Position numbers and translations under genes: made by a program | Shown: positions 1-4,953 of the stretch, in pieces | How positions within the stretch are numbered: position 1 is the stretch's first letter | Layout of the letters: each line of letters opens with the position of its first letter | Notes under the pieces: generated by a model | Database searches by the model: none | Told to the model about the DNA's origin: nothing | The model's input: the letters and a program-made list of their open reading frames with translations, nothing else | Assembly: GCA_002297645.1 (NCBI GenBank) | Contig: DBMH01000302.1 | Coordinates: 579-5,689 of the forward strand | DNA from: Rhodanobacteraceae bacterium UBA703 | Lineage (GTDB): Bacteria > Pseudomonadota > Gammaproteobacteria > Xanthomonadales > Rhodanobacteraceae | Length of the DNA stretch: 5,111 nt | Direction of reading: 5' to 3'

Positions 1-404
1 TCGCCTATCACCAGCCGGTGACGCGAGCGGAGATGGAACAGATCCGCGGCGTGTCGATGTCGCGCGGGACGCTCGACGTGTTGCTCGAGACCGGGTGGAT
101 CCGCATGCGCGGTCGCCGCCGCACGCCGGGTCGGCCGGTGACCTGGGGCACCACCGAGGCCTTCCTGGTGCATTTCGGCCTGGAGGCGATCCAGGACCTG
201 CCGGGGCTCGAGGAGCTGAAGGGTGCGGGGCTGTTGGAAGGGCAGATTCCCGCCGGATTCACCGTGCCGATGCCCAACGACGACACCATCCTGACGGCGG
301 AGGAGGACCCGCTCGACGAGGCCGACCTGATCGAGGCGCTGGAGGCGGACCTGCCCGACGACGAGGACGAGGACGGGATGGAACGCGAACGGACGGCGGA
401 CTGA
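1..404 (+). CDS. scpB: Segregation and condensation protein B, C-terminal part (5' end outside the window)
   Basis: ScpB is the small winged-helix subunit that, with kleisin ScpA, completes the SMC condensin complex, which compacts and segregates the chromosome in the cytoplasm. The frame is open from the left edge (first full codon at 3) to TGA at 402-404, giving 133 visible residues. The first residues, AYHQPVTRAEMEQIRGV, followed by GRPVTWGTTEAFLVHFGL and the downstream DLPGLEEL, match the second winged-helix domain of ScpB as I know the family. After PMPNDDTI the tail becomes very acidic, rich in Asp and Glu in its last 40 or so residues. Such acidic tails are variable and often disordered. 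The N-terminal winged helix lies beyond the window. In many gammaproteobacteria rluB follows scpB, but here the tat operon follows after 165 bp. Identification is confident; only the true start is unseen. Confidence 0.93.
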   Translation, partial: AYHQPVTRAEMEQIRGVSMSRGTLDVLLETGWIRMRGRRRTPGRPVTWGTTEAFLVHFGLEAIQDLPGLEELKGAGLLEGQIPAGFTVPMPNDDTILTAEEDPLDEADLIEALEADLPDDEDEDGMERERTAD

Positions 405-406
405 TC

Positions 407-427
407 ACCGGCTGCGTCGACGCCGGT
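407..427 (+). terminator. Weak inverted repeat just after scpB
   Basis: ACCGGC at 407-412 pairs perfectly with GCCGGT at 422-427 across a 9-nt loop, starting 3 nt after the scpB stop codon. No T-tract follows, so this is at best a weak or Rho-assisted end signal. A 6-bp GC repeat is not rare by chance at this base composition. Confidence 0.2.
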
Positions 428-466
428 TACCCGCGCGTCATGGTCCGACGCGGCGGTGGAGGGGGG

Positions 467-506
467 TTGTCGCGAGGTTGCGGGGGGGTATCCTTTTTGC
501 CATAGT
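467..506 (+). promoter_or_regulatory. Candidate promoter region of tatABC
   Basis: Two sigma70-like arrangements overlap here. One is TTGTCG (467-472), a 16-bp spacer and TATCCT (489-494). The other is TTGCGG (478-483), a 17-bp spacer and CATAGT (501-506). Each has only partial consensus matches, but both lie about 65-80 bp upstream of tatA in the gap after scpB, where an operon promoter is expected. The spacer of the first contains a run of seven G (482-488). The assignment rests on sequence and position only. Confidence 0.35.
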
Positions 507-569
507 GCACCGCCGCGCCGAGGGGGCTGACCAAGCCACCCGGACGCAAGGCCTCAGGAGACTATGGAA

Positions 570-788
570 ATGGGTTCGTTGAGCATCTGGCATTGGCTGA
601 TCGTTCTGGTCATCGTCGCCCTGCTGTTCGGCACGAAGCGTCTCCGCAACATCGGCGAAGACGTCGGCGAGGCCATCAAGGGCTTCAAGAAGGGCATGCA
701 GGACGGCGATTCGCAGGCGCGGCTGAAGGCCGACCCGCCCGACGAGAAGCCCGCCGCGAGCGAGACCAAGTCCGAGCACTCGCAGTAA
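570..788 (+). CDS. tatA: Sec-independent protein translocase subunit TatA
   Basis: TatA is the most abundant Tat subunit. It oligomerises in the inner membrane to let folded twin-arginine precursors cross. The 72-residue product has the family layout. A short periplasmic N-terminus and one membrane helix (about residues 4-20, SIWHWLIVLVIVALLF) come first. The F20-G21 hinge follows, then an amphipathic helix (about 22-43, with KRLRNIGEDVGEAIKGFKK) and a polar tail. The polar residue that is Gln8 in E. coli TatA is His8 here. An ATG at 564 is also in frame and would add Met-Glu. I prefer 570 because AGGAG at 556-560 lies 9 nt before it but only 3 nt before 564, and because homologues begin with MGS or MGG. 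tatA is first in the tatABC operon, and tatB starts 44 bp after its stop. Confidence 0.95.
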   Translation: MGSLSIWHWLIVLVIVALLFGTKRLRNIGEDVGEAIKGFKKGMQDGDSQARLKADPPDEKPAASETKSEHSQ

Positions 789-795
789 CGCGTGC

Positions 796-816
796 CGCCG
801 GCGTCTTCCGCCGGCG
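796..816 (+). promoter_or_regulatory. Intercistronic hairpin between tatA and tatB
   Basis: CGCCGGCG at 796-803 recurs at 809-816. Because this octamer is its own reverse complement, the two copies form a perfect 8-bp, all G/C stem closed by a 5-nt loop (TCTTC). It lies 8 nt after the tatA stop and ends 16 nt before the tatB start, and no T-tract follows. Tat translocases need far more TatA than TatB or TatC. A stem here could protect the 3' end of a tatA message, or cause partial termination or slow tatB translation. That role is inference; the structure is seen directly. Confidence 0.55.
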
Positions 817-832
817 TGCCCCAGGCATACGC

Positions 833-1162
833 ATGTTCGATATTGGCTTCAGCGAGATCGCCCTGATCGCGGTCGTCGCGCTGGTCGTGCTCGGGCCGGA
901 ACGGCTGCCGCGCGTCGCGCGTACGGCCGGTGCGCTGCTGCGCCGGGCGCGCAACAGCTGGACCGAGGTGCGCAACGAAATCGAGCGCGAACTCGCGGCA
1001 GAAGACCTGAAGCGCTCCGTGGAAGAGGCGCGCCGCGCGGCCGACGTGCGCGCGGACGTGCAGGGGACGGTCGGCGAGATCGAGAACGCCTTGCGCGACG
1101 CCACCGCGCCGCCTGCGGCGAGCCCCACGAACCCCAGCCCGAATTCCGATGAGCGACGCTGA
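833..1162 (+). CDS. tatB: Sec-independent protein translocase subunit TatB
   Basis: TatB pairs with TatC in the inner-membrane receptor complex that binds twin-arginine signal peptides. The 109-residue product opens with MFDIGFSEIALIAVVALVVL, followed by GPERLP. This is the TatB signature: a conserved Glu8 in the membrane helix (about residues 6-20) and the Gly21-Pro22 hinge. An amphipathic helical stretch rich in Arg and Glu follows (about 25-90), then an Ala/Pro/Ser-rich tail. It is shorter than E. coli TatB (171 residues), mostly in the variable tail. The start is set by the MFDIGFSE signature. The ribosome site is weak (CAGG, 822-825) and sits just after the intercistronic hairpin. Its last 14 nt overlap the start of tatC, which suggests translational coupling. 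Confidence 0.95.
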   Translation: MFDIGFSEIALIAVVALVVLGPERLPRVARTAGALLRRARNSWTEVRNEIERELAAEDLKRSVEEARRAADVRADVQGTVGEIENALRDATAPPAASPTNPSPNSDERR

Positions 1163-1916
1163 CCATCCCGACGACGGCGACCAGTCGCTGATCTCCCATC
1201 TGGTGGAACTGCGCTCGCGCCTGCTGAAGGCGATCTCGGCCGTGCTGGTCGTGCTCGTGGCCCTGCTCCCGTTCGCGAACAAGCTCTACGGCTGGCTCGC
1301 CCTTCCGCTGGTGGAACGCCTGCCGCAAGGCGGCGCGATGATCGCGACCGAGGTCGCCTCGCCGTTCCTGACGCCGCTCAAGCTCGCGTTCTTCGTCGCC
1401 GTGCTGGTCTCGATCCCGGTGATCCTGTACCAGCTCTGGGCCTTCGTCGCTCCGGGCCTGTACCGGCACGAGAAGCGCCTGGCGCTGCCGATCCTCGTGT
1501 CGTCGGTGCTGCTGTTCTACATCGGCTGCGCGTTCGCGTACTTCCTCGTGCTGCCGGCGGTGTTCAAGTTCATGACCGCGATCGCTCCGCAAGGCGTCGC
1601 GGTGATGCCCGACATCTCGCACTACCTCAGCTTCGTGCTCGGCCTGTTCCTCGCGTTCGGGCTCTGCTTCGAGGTGCCGGTGGTGCTGGTGATCCTCGTC
1701 GCGCTCGGACTCGTCACGCCGGCCAAGCTCGCCGAGGGACGCCGCTACGCCATCGTCGGCTCGTTCGTCGTCGCTGCCGTGCTCACCCCGCCGGACGTGC
1801 TCTCGCAGATCATGCTGGCGGTACCGATGTGCCTGCTCTACGAGGTCGGCATCTTCGGCGCGCGCGTGCTGATCCATCGCGATCCCGCCACCGGCCCATC
1901 GTCGTCTCCCTCGTAA
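1149..1916 (+). CDS. tatC: Sec-independent protein translocase subunit TatC
   Basis: TatC is the six-helix inner-membrane core that recognises the twin-arginine motif of Tat substrates. The 255-residue product aligns by eye with E. coli TatC at a constant offset of +5. Residues important there are all present: Glu20 and Arg22 (E15, R17), Pro53 (P48), Phe99 (F94), Glu108 (E103), Glu175 (E170) and Asp216 (D211). Highly conserved blocks include SHLVELRSRLL (16-26), MIATEVASPFLTPLKL (64-79), YQLWAFVAPGLYRHEKR (94-110), SFVLGLFLAFGLCFEVPV (161-178) and LTPPDVLSQ (212-220). The short C-terminal tail is Ser/Pro-rich. No ribosome site is evident before ATG 1149. The 14-nt overlap with tatB suggests translation by coupling. 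It is the last gene of the operon; I see no strong terminator after it. Confidence 0.97.
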   Translation: MSDADHPDDGDQSLISHLVELRSRLLKAISAVLVVLVALLPFANKLYGWLALPLVERLPQGGAMIATEVASPFLTPLKLAFFVAVLVSIPVILYQLWAFVAPGLYRHEKRLALPILVSSVLLFYIGCAFAYFLVLPAVFKFMTAIAPQGVAVMPDISHYLSFVLGLFLAFGLCFEVPVVLVILVALGLVTPAKLAEGRRYAIVGSFVVAAVLTPPDVLSQIMLAVPMCLLYEVGIFGARVLIHRDPATGPSSSPS

Positions 1917-2072
1917 AACAGGCCGATTCGCCGCGATAAATCACGAAATCTGCACGGATGTTACAAAACGTCACAGTGCGGACGCGGGTCGCGCGCCGAA
2001 CGCCGGAGTGTGCGCAGTACACTTCTCCAAGAGGCAAACAGTTGCCCGAGTGCTCACCCTGAGAGGACCGGC
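1917..2072. promoter_or_regulatory. AT-richer intergenic region with an imperfect CRP-like dyad
   Basis: This gap separates tatC from the small ribbon-helix-helix gene and should hold that gene's promoter. The stretch at about 1933-1975 is clearly richer in A and T than its surroundings. Within it TGTTAC (1959-1964) and GTCACA (1970-1975) form an imperfect dyad around AAAAC, recalling CRP/Clp boxes (TGTGA-N6-TCACA). The half-sites TGTTA and TCACA are separated by 7 nt instead of 6. TACACT at 2018-2023 is a possible -10 box, with no good -35 at the right distance. No stem plus T-tract terminator for tatABC is visible. Confidence 0.3.
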
Positions 2073-2288
2073 ATGAAGAAAACCCCGTCGGAGAACGACG
2101 ACGCGCGCGACGCCAGCCTGCGCGTGTCCAAACGCGTGCGCGACAGCCTCAAGGCGGCTGCGGCCGTGATGGGCCGCCCGCTGTACGACGTCACCAACGA
2201 AGCGATCAACGACTACCTGTCCGGCCTGAAGCTCGGCGATCCGCTCGCAGCCATCCGTCGCGCCGGGCGATCGCGCAAGACCGCCTGA
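2073..2288 (+). CDS. Small ribbon-helix-helix-like (CopG/Arc-type) putative DNA-binding protein
   Basis: The product is 71 residues and hydrophilic. After a polar N-terminus, residues 14-19 (ASLRVS) fit the beta strand that ribbon-helix-helix dimers insert into the DNA major groove. Residues 20-33 (KRVRDSLKAAAAVM) fit helix A, GRPLYD the turn, and 39-52 (DVTNEAINDYLSGL) helix B. A basic tail follows (RRAGRSRK). The fold is inferred from this pattern, without a search. The start at 2073 is supported by AGAGGA (2062-2067), 5 nt upstream. An in-frame ATG at 2010 would add 21 atypical residues and lacks such a site. Many proteins of this type are antitoxins or repressors, but no toxin gene adjoins it: the next gene is convergent and encodes an amidotransferase. 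Its target and function are unknown. Confidence 0.75.
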   Translation: MKKTPSENDDARDASLRVSKRVRDSLKAAAAVMGRPLYDVTNEAINDYLSGLKLGDPLAAIRRAGRSRKTA

Positions 2289-2305
2289 TCGCCGCATGGC
2301 ACGGA

Positions 2306-2327
2306 ATCACCGGCTCCGGTTGGTGAT
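2306..2327. terminator. Possible bidirectional terminator stem between convergent genes
   Basis: ATCACC (2306-2311) and GGTGAT (2322-2327) form a perfect 6-bp stem. An alternative inner pairing is ACCGG/CCGGT (2309-2320). It lies 17 nt after the stop of the small + strand gene and overlaps the last codons and stop of the - strand amidotransferase gene, as a shared end signal would. Neither strand has a T-tract after it, so intrinsic termination would be weak. Confidence 0.3.
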
Positions 2328-3059
2328 CGCGCGGAAACGACGGAGCAGCCCGCGCGCCAGCGGCGTGGGACGGCTGCAGCGCGTGTTGCAGCAATCGATC
2401 GAGCAGTCGCCGACGAGCGCGGGGCGCCGCGCCTCGATGTAGCCCTGCATGATCTCGACGCTGAATTCCGGATGGAACTGCAGGCCCCATGCGTTCGGCG
2501 CGTAGCGCACGGCATGGTGCGGGTCGTGTGCCGAACGCGCCAGGACGGTCGCTCCCCGAGGCAGTTCGAGCACGCTCTGCTGGTGCGAGGAATGGGCGGG
2601 AAACGTCGCCGGCACATCGGCCAGCAACGCATCCCCGGCGGCTGCCTCCAACGTCTCGATCGCGACGGTGCCGATTTCACGACCGGCCGGGTGGTAGTCG
2701 ACGCGTCCACCGAGCGCGTGCGCAAGCAATTGGTGGCCGTAGCAGACGCCGAGCACGGGCACGTCGGCATCGATCGCGCCGCGCAGCCAGGCAGCGGCGT
2801 CCTCGCTCCAGCGTTCGCGTGCGCTGACCATCGCCGGCGAGCCGGTCACGACGACGCCCGCGTACGTGCCGGCCGGCGGCAGTGCGTCGCGTTCGGCGAC
2901 GACAACGTCCACCTCGTCGCGACGCAAGCCGAGGCCGCGCCGGAACCACTCCGGGAAATCGCCGTGACGCGCGCGCAGCGTTGGCAGCGTGCTGCCGGTC
3001 TGCACGATGAGCAGCGCGGCCTTGCCTGCAGCGCGTGAAAATGCGGGATGGAAGGACAT
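2307..3059 (-). CDS. Class I glutamine amidotransferase-like protein (GMP synthase-type GATase domain, stand-alone)
   Basis: The 250-residue product is a single class I glutamine amidotransferase domain, which normally hydrolyses glutamine and passes ammonia to a partner synthase. The nucleophile elbow is GVCYGHQLLAHALGG with Cys106. The other triad residues appear in GLQFHPEFS (His196, Glu198). VVVTGSPAMVS (69-79) resembles the oxyanion-hole loop. The start LLIVQTGSTLPTLRARHGDFPEWF fits the stand-alone GATase group of COG0518, whose substrates are mostly unknown. No synthase domain is fused or adjacent, so the donor substrate cannot be read from context. ATG 3059 is the only good start; its ribosome site is poor. 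Near the C-terminus four cysteines cluster (Cys219, 223, 224, 228), which is odd for this family. The enzyme should be cytoplasmic. Confidence 0.88.
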   Translation of the reverse strand: MSFHPAFSRAAGKAALLIVQTGSTLPTLRARHGDFPEWFRRGLGLRRDEVDVVVAERDALPPAGTYAGVVVTGSPAMVSARERWSEDAAAWLRGAIDADVPVLGVCYGHQLLAHALGGRVDYHPAGREIGTVAIETLEAAAGDALLADVPATFPAHSSHQQSVLELPRGATVLARSAHDPHHAVRYAPNAWGLQFHPEFSVEIMQGYIEARRPALVGDCSIDCCNTRCSRPTPLARGLLRRFRAITNRSR

Positions 3060-3201
3060 CGAAGTTGACCGATCCGGAGGCGGGTTTGCGGCGTCGCGTA
3101 TCGCCCGGCGTAACCGCACTCCGGACGCGGCGGCGCGCCGGTGGCACTTTCGGTATCGAGGGAAGCGTCTGTCAAGGGAATGAGCCGTCGCCTTGCCCGG
3201 C

Positions 3202-3237
3202 ATCGACGGCCCCATGTTGATCGACGGCCCCACGTTG
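3202..3237. repeat. Two-copy 18-bp tandem direct repeat
   Basis: ATCGACGGCCCCATGTTG (3202-3219) is followed directly by ATCGACGGCCCCACGTTG (3220-3237). The copies are identical at 17 of 18 positions, with one T/C difference. The unit length is a multiple of three, but no credible gene covers it. It lies between two leftward genes, far upstream of the amidotransferase start. It may be slippage debris or paired binding sites; nothing in the sequence decides this. Confidence 0.85.
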
Positions 3238-3250
3238 TCTGATGCGATAC

Positions 3251-3282
3251 GACCGTCACGGTCATCCTCGGCTCGAGGTGAC
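3251..3282. repeat. Odd palindrome overlapping a bulged stem-loop
   Basis: GACCGTCACGGTC (3251-3263) is a perfect palindrome around a central C. It overlaps a second inverted repeat in which GTCATCCTCG (3261-3270) pairs with CGAGGTGAC (3274-3282) across a 3-nt loop, with a single T bulge. The two cannot be fully formed together. They could be a regulator site or part of an alternative-structure transcript end. The function is unknown. Confidence 0.6.
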
Positions 3283-3307
3283 GATCCCCCGCGATTCCAG
3301 CCCCGAA

Positions 3308-3324
3308 CCTCGGCGAGCCCGAGG
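3308..3324 (-). repeat. Short perfect stem-loop downstream of the beta-helix gene
   Basis: CCTCGG (3308-3313) pairs with CCGAGG (3319-3324) across a 5-nt loop. It shares 2 nt with the larger stem at 3323-3353, so the two could form in tandem or compete. Seen from the - strand it is the second structure after the end of the beta-helix gene. No T-tract follows. Confidence 0.45.
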
Positions 3325-3353
3325 GCGCTGCGCGGTCGGCCCGGACAGCGCCC
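3323..3353 (-). terminator. Probable terminator stem of the beta-helix gene
   Basis: GGGCGCTG (3323-3330) and CAGCGCCC (3346-3353) form a perfect 8-bp, GC-rich stem with a 15-nt loop. Read leftward it begins 17 nt after the stop codon of the beta-helix gene, a typical terminator position. It lacks a U-tract, as do many ends in high-GC genomes, and two more stem-loops follow. Stem strength and position support a transcript end or a 3' protective hairpin. Confidence 0.45.
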
Positions 3354-3370
3354 GGCGATACCGCAGCGTC

Positions 3371-4819
3371 CTACAGGGCTTCGGGGAGCGTCGGAATCGA
3401 CGCGTCGAAGCCGTCGCTGAAAAGTCGGTCCGGATCGAGCTCGAACGCACCGATATCGGCCTGGCTGCCAACTGTCCGCAGGAACGGAAAACCACGCTGG
3501 TCGTACGTCTGCCCGGCCGGCGCGCTGCCGGCATCGACATCCGGGTCGGTCGCGCGCAGGGCATGGGTGGGACGCGAAGCGCCGTTGAGCGCGAGCGGCA
3601 GCATCTGCGCCGCCGTGGTGAGGGTTCCCGACGGCAATGCGAGCGTCGAGCCCGATATGTGGTCGCGGCTGCCGGCCAGCACGGCGCCCGAACTGGCACT
3701 CAGGTTGATGCTGCCGGCGATGTCGGCGGAGCCGGCCAGGTTGCCGGAAATGATCGTCGAGGTGATGGCATGGCTGCCGCTGCCCAGGTCCAGGCCGCCG
3801 CCGATGATGCGTCCGCCGGACATGCCGTCGGTCGACGTGTTGGCGGTGATGGTGCTGCTGGCGATGACCGTCGGGCCGCCGCAGGTGAGTCCCCCCACGC
3901 GCAACGCGCTGTTGCCCGAGACCGTGGTGTTGGTGATCGCGCTGGCGCTGCTGGCGGGCGGATGGATGTGCGCGCCACCCGAAGTGCGCGCCCTGTTGTT
4001 GACGATGGCCGAATTGACGATCGTGACCGCACCGGCCGTGGTGAAGCCGCCGCCCCAGCTGTTGCTCGTCGAATCCGCCACGTTCGCGGCGATCACGCTG
4101 CGATCCATGTCGACGCCGCCGACCGCGTACAAGCCGCCGCCGCTCGCGTAGTTGCCGCCCGTGGACGTCGCCAGGTTGCCGCTGACCTCGCTCAGCCGCA
4201 GCGACGTCAGGCCGGCGGAAAACACGCCGCCGCCGACCCCCTGCTGCGAACCGGTGCCCTTGGCGGTGCAGCCGGTGATGCGCGAGCTGTTGATCGCCAC
4301 CTCGTTGGCGCCGTAGACGCAGCCGCCTTGCGCCTGCCTGTCGCTGCGGTACTTCTGGCCGCCGGTCAAGGTGAGGAATTGCAGGTTGAGCCGGCCGGAG
4401 CCCAGGTGGCGGATCAGGCCGTCTTCGACGCCGGAGGCGGCAGTGATGCGGGTGCGCTCCGCGCCCAGGCCGCGGATGTCCAGGTCGGCCTGGGCGAAGA
4501 TCAACGGCGACTGCAGGGTGATCGTGCTGCACGAGAGCGTCGGCGAGGCTCGCACCGAATCGCCGGATGCCGAGGCATTCACCGCCTGGCGCAGGCTGCC
4601 CAGGCCGTCGTCGTCGCAGTTGGTGTAGAAGCGCACCGTTGCGGTCGGTCCGGCCACGCCGTTGCCGATCCGCGTCAGCGCATCGGCCGCATGCGTCGAG
4701 ACAGCGGTCGCAGGCAACACGGATGCCGCTTCGTCCGCGGCCGCGGACGGCCCGGCAAGAAGGGCGAGGATTAGGCTGGCCAGCGGCAGCCGGCGCAAGG
4801 GAGGATTGCTGCGGTTCAT
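3371..4819 (-). CDS. Exported right-handed beta-helix protein with choice-of-anchor-Q-like C-terminus
   Basis: The 482-residue product begins with a signal peptide: basic N-terminus (RR at 9-10), hydrophobic LPLASLILALLAG, and a likely cut after PSAAA (residue 28). Residues 67-80 (TNCDDDGLGSLRQA) and the following stretch fit the N-terminal cap typical of secreted beta-helix proteins. From about 140 to 370 the chain repeats coils of roughly 24-33 residues with a strand ending in Asn (SEVSGN, SVIAAN, AIVNN, TTVSGN, STITAN, TIISGN) and Gly-rich turns. Residues 427-460 (DPDVDAGS, YDQRGFPFLR, SQADIGAFE) match the choice-of-anchor Q region as I know it. DRLFSDGFD (464-472) is near the end. ATG 4819 is chosen because GGAG lies 6 nt before it; an in-frame ATG at 4831 adds four residues. 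No catalytic motif is visible, so an adhesin, polysaccharide-binding or matrix role is only a guess. It appears monocistronic. Confidence 0.85.
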   Translation of the reverse strand: MNRSNPPLRRLPLASLILALLAGPSAAADEAASVLPATAVSTHAADALTRIGNGVAGPTATVRFYTNCDDDGLGSLRQAVNASASGDSVRASPTLSCSTITLQSPLIFAQADLDIRGLGAERTRITAASGVEDGLIRHLGSGRLNLQFLTLTGGQKYRSDRQAQGGCVYGANEVAINSSRITGCTAKGTGSQQGVGGGVFSAGLTSLRLSEVSGNLATSTGGNYASGGGLYAVGGVDMDRSVIAANVADSTSNSWGGGFTTAGAVTIVNSAIVNNRARTSGGAHIHPPASSASAITNTTVSGNSALRVGGLTCGGPTVIASSTITANTSTDGMSGGRIIGGGLDLGSGSHAITSTIISGNLAGSADIAGSINLSASSGAVLAGSRDHISGSTLALPSGTLTTAAQMLPLALNGASRPTHALRATDPDVDAGSAPAGQTYDQRGFPFLRTVGSQADIGAFELDPDRLFSDGFDASIPTLPEAL

Positions 4820-4851
4820 GACGATCTCCATGGGCGAAGTCCTGGGTCGCG

Positions 4852-4879
4852 CCCGGTGGCTCGTGCGATCTCCACCGGG
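4852..4879 (-). promoter_or_regulatory. Perfect 8-bp inverted repeat upstream of the beta-helix gene
   Basis: CCCGGTGG (4852-4859) and CCACCGGG (4872-4879) are perfect inverted repeats separated by 12 nt, with arm centres 20 bp apart (about two helical turns). The repeat ends 32 nt upstream of the ATG at 4819. It could be an operator for a dimeric regulator or a hairpin in the 5' leader. I cannot place a convincing promoter around it, so the two options stay open. Confidence 0.45.
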
Positions 4880-4953
4880 TGCTCCTTGGTCATCGACGTG
4901 GAAACGCGGTCGACCGCGCCATCGGCGAGCGCATGCAGCCGCCAGCGAAGCCC

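Larger units (their letters stand above)
3060..3370. other. 311-bp intergenic region without a convincing gene, rich in repeats
   Basis: No reading frame here looks coding. Short open frames exist on both strands but lack family features and ribosome sites. On the - strand, upstream of the amidotransferase gene, a perfect TTGACA lies at 3175-3170, but no good -10 box follows at 16-18 bp, so it is only a hint of a promoter. The rest holds an 18-bp tandem repeat (3202-3237), an odd palindrome (3251-3263) and three stem-loops (3261-3282, 3308-3324, 3323-3353), listed separately. Confidence 0.6.

Noticed and set aside
564..569. ATG at 564 as the tatA start
   Set aside because: The AGGAG ribosome site ends only 3 nt before it, whereas ATG 570 is 9 nt away and gives the usual TatA N-terminus. 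The difference is two residues and cannot be settled from sequence alone.
849..1877. A 342-codon - strand frame opposite tatB and tatC
   Set aside because: It is in register antisense to tatC and is rich in Arg, Glu, His and Gln, the usual shadow of a membrane protein gene.
2010..2072. N-terminal extension of the small ribbon-helix-helix gene from ATG 2010
   Set aside because: There is no ribosome site before 2010, while AGAGGA sits 5 nt before ATG 2073. The added residues do not resemble the rest of the protein.
3170..3175. Perfect TTGACA on the - strand as a promoter of the amidotransferase gene
   Set aside because: No acceptable -10 hexamer lies 16-18 bp downstream (GATACC is too close), so it was not listed as a promoter of its own.
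3060..4532. A long - strand frame that would extend the amidotransferase N-terminally to 741 residues
   Set aside because: The upstream part overlaps the beta-helix gene in another frame and reads as low-complexity Arg/His/Gln-rich sequence. The amidotransferase domain begins naturally at ATG 3059.
3242..4774. A 510-codon + strand open frame opposite the beta-helix gene
   Set aside because: It runs in exact codon register with the - strand gene, so its stops would require TTA, CTA or TCA codons there, which are rare in this GC-rich genome. Its translation is Arg/Ala/Gly-rich with no domain, and the - strand product has a signal peptide and clear beta-helix repeats.
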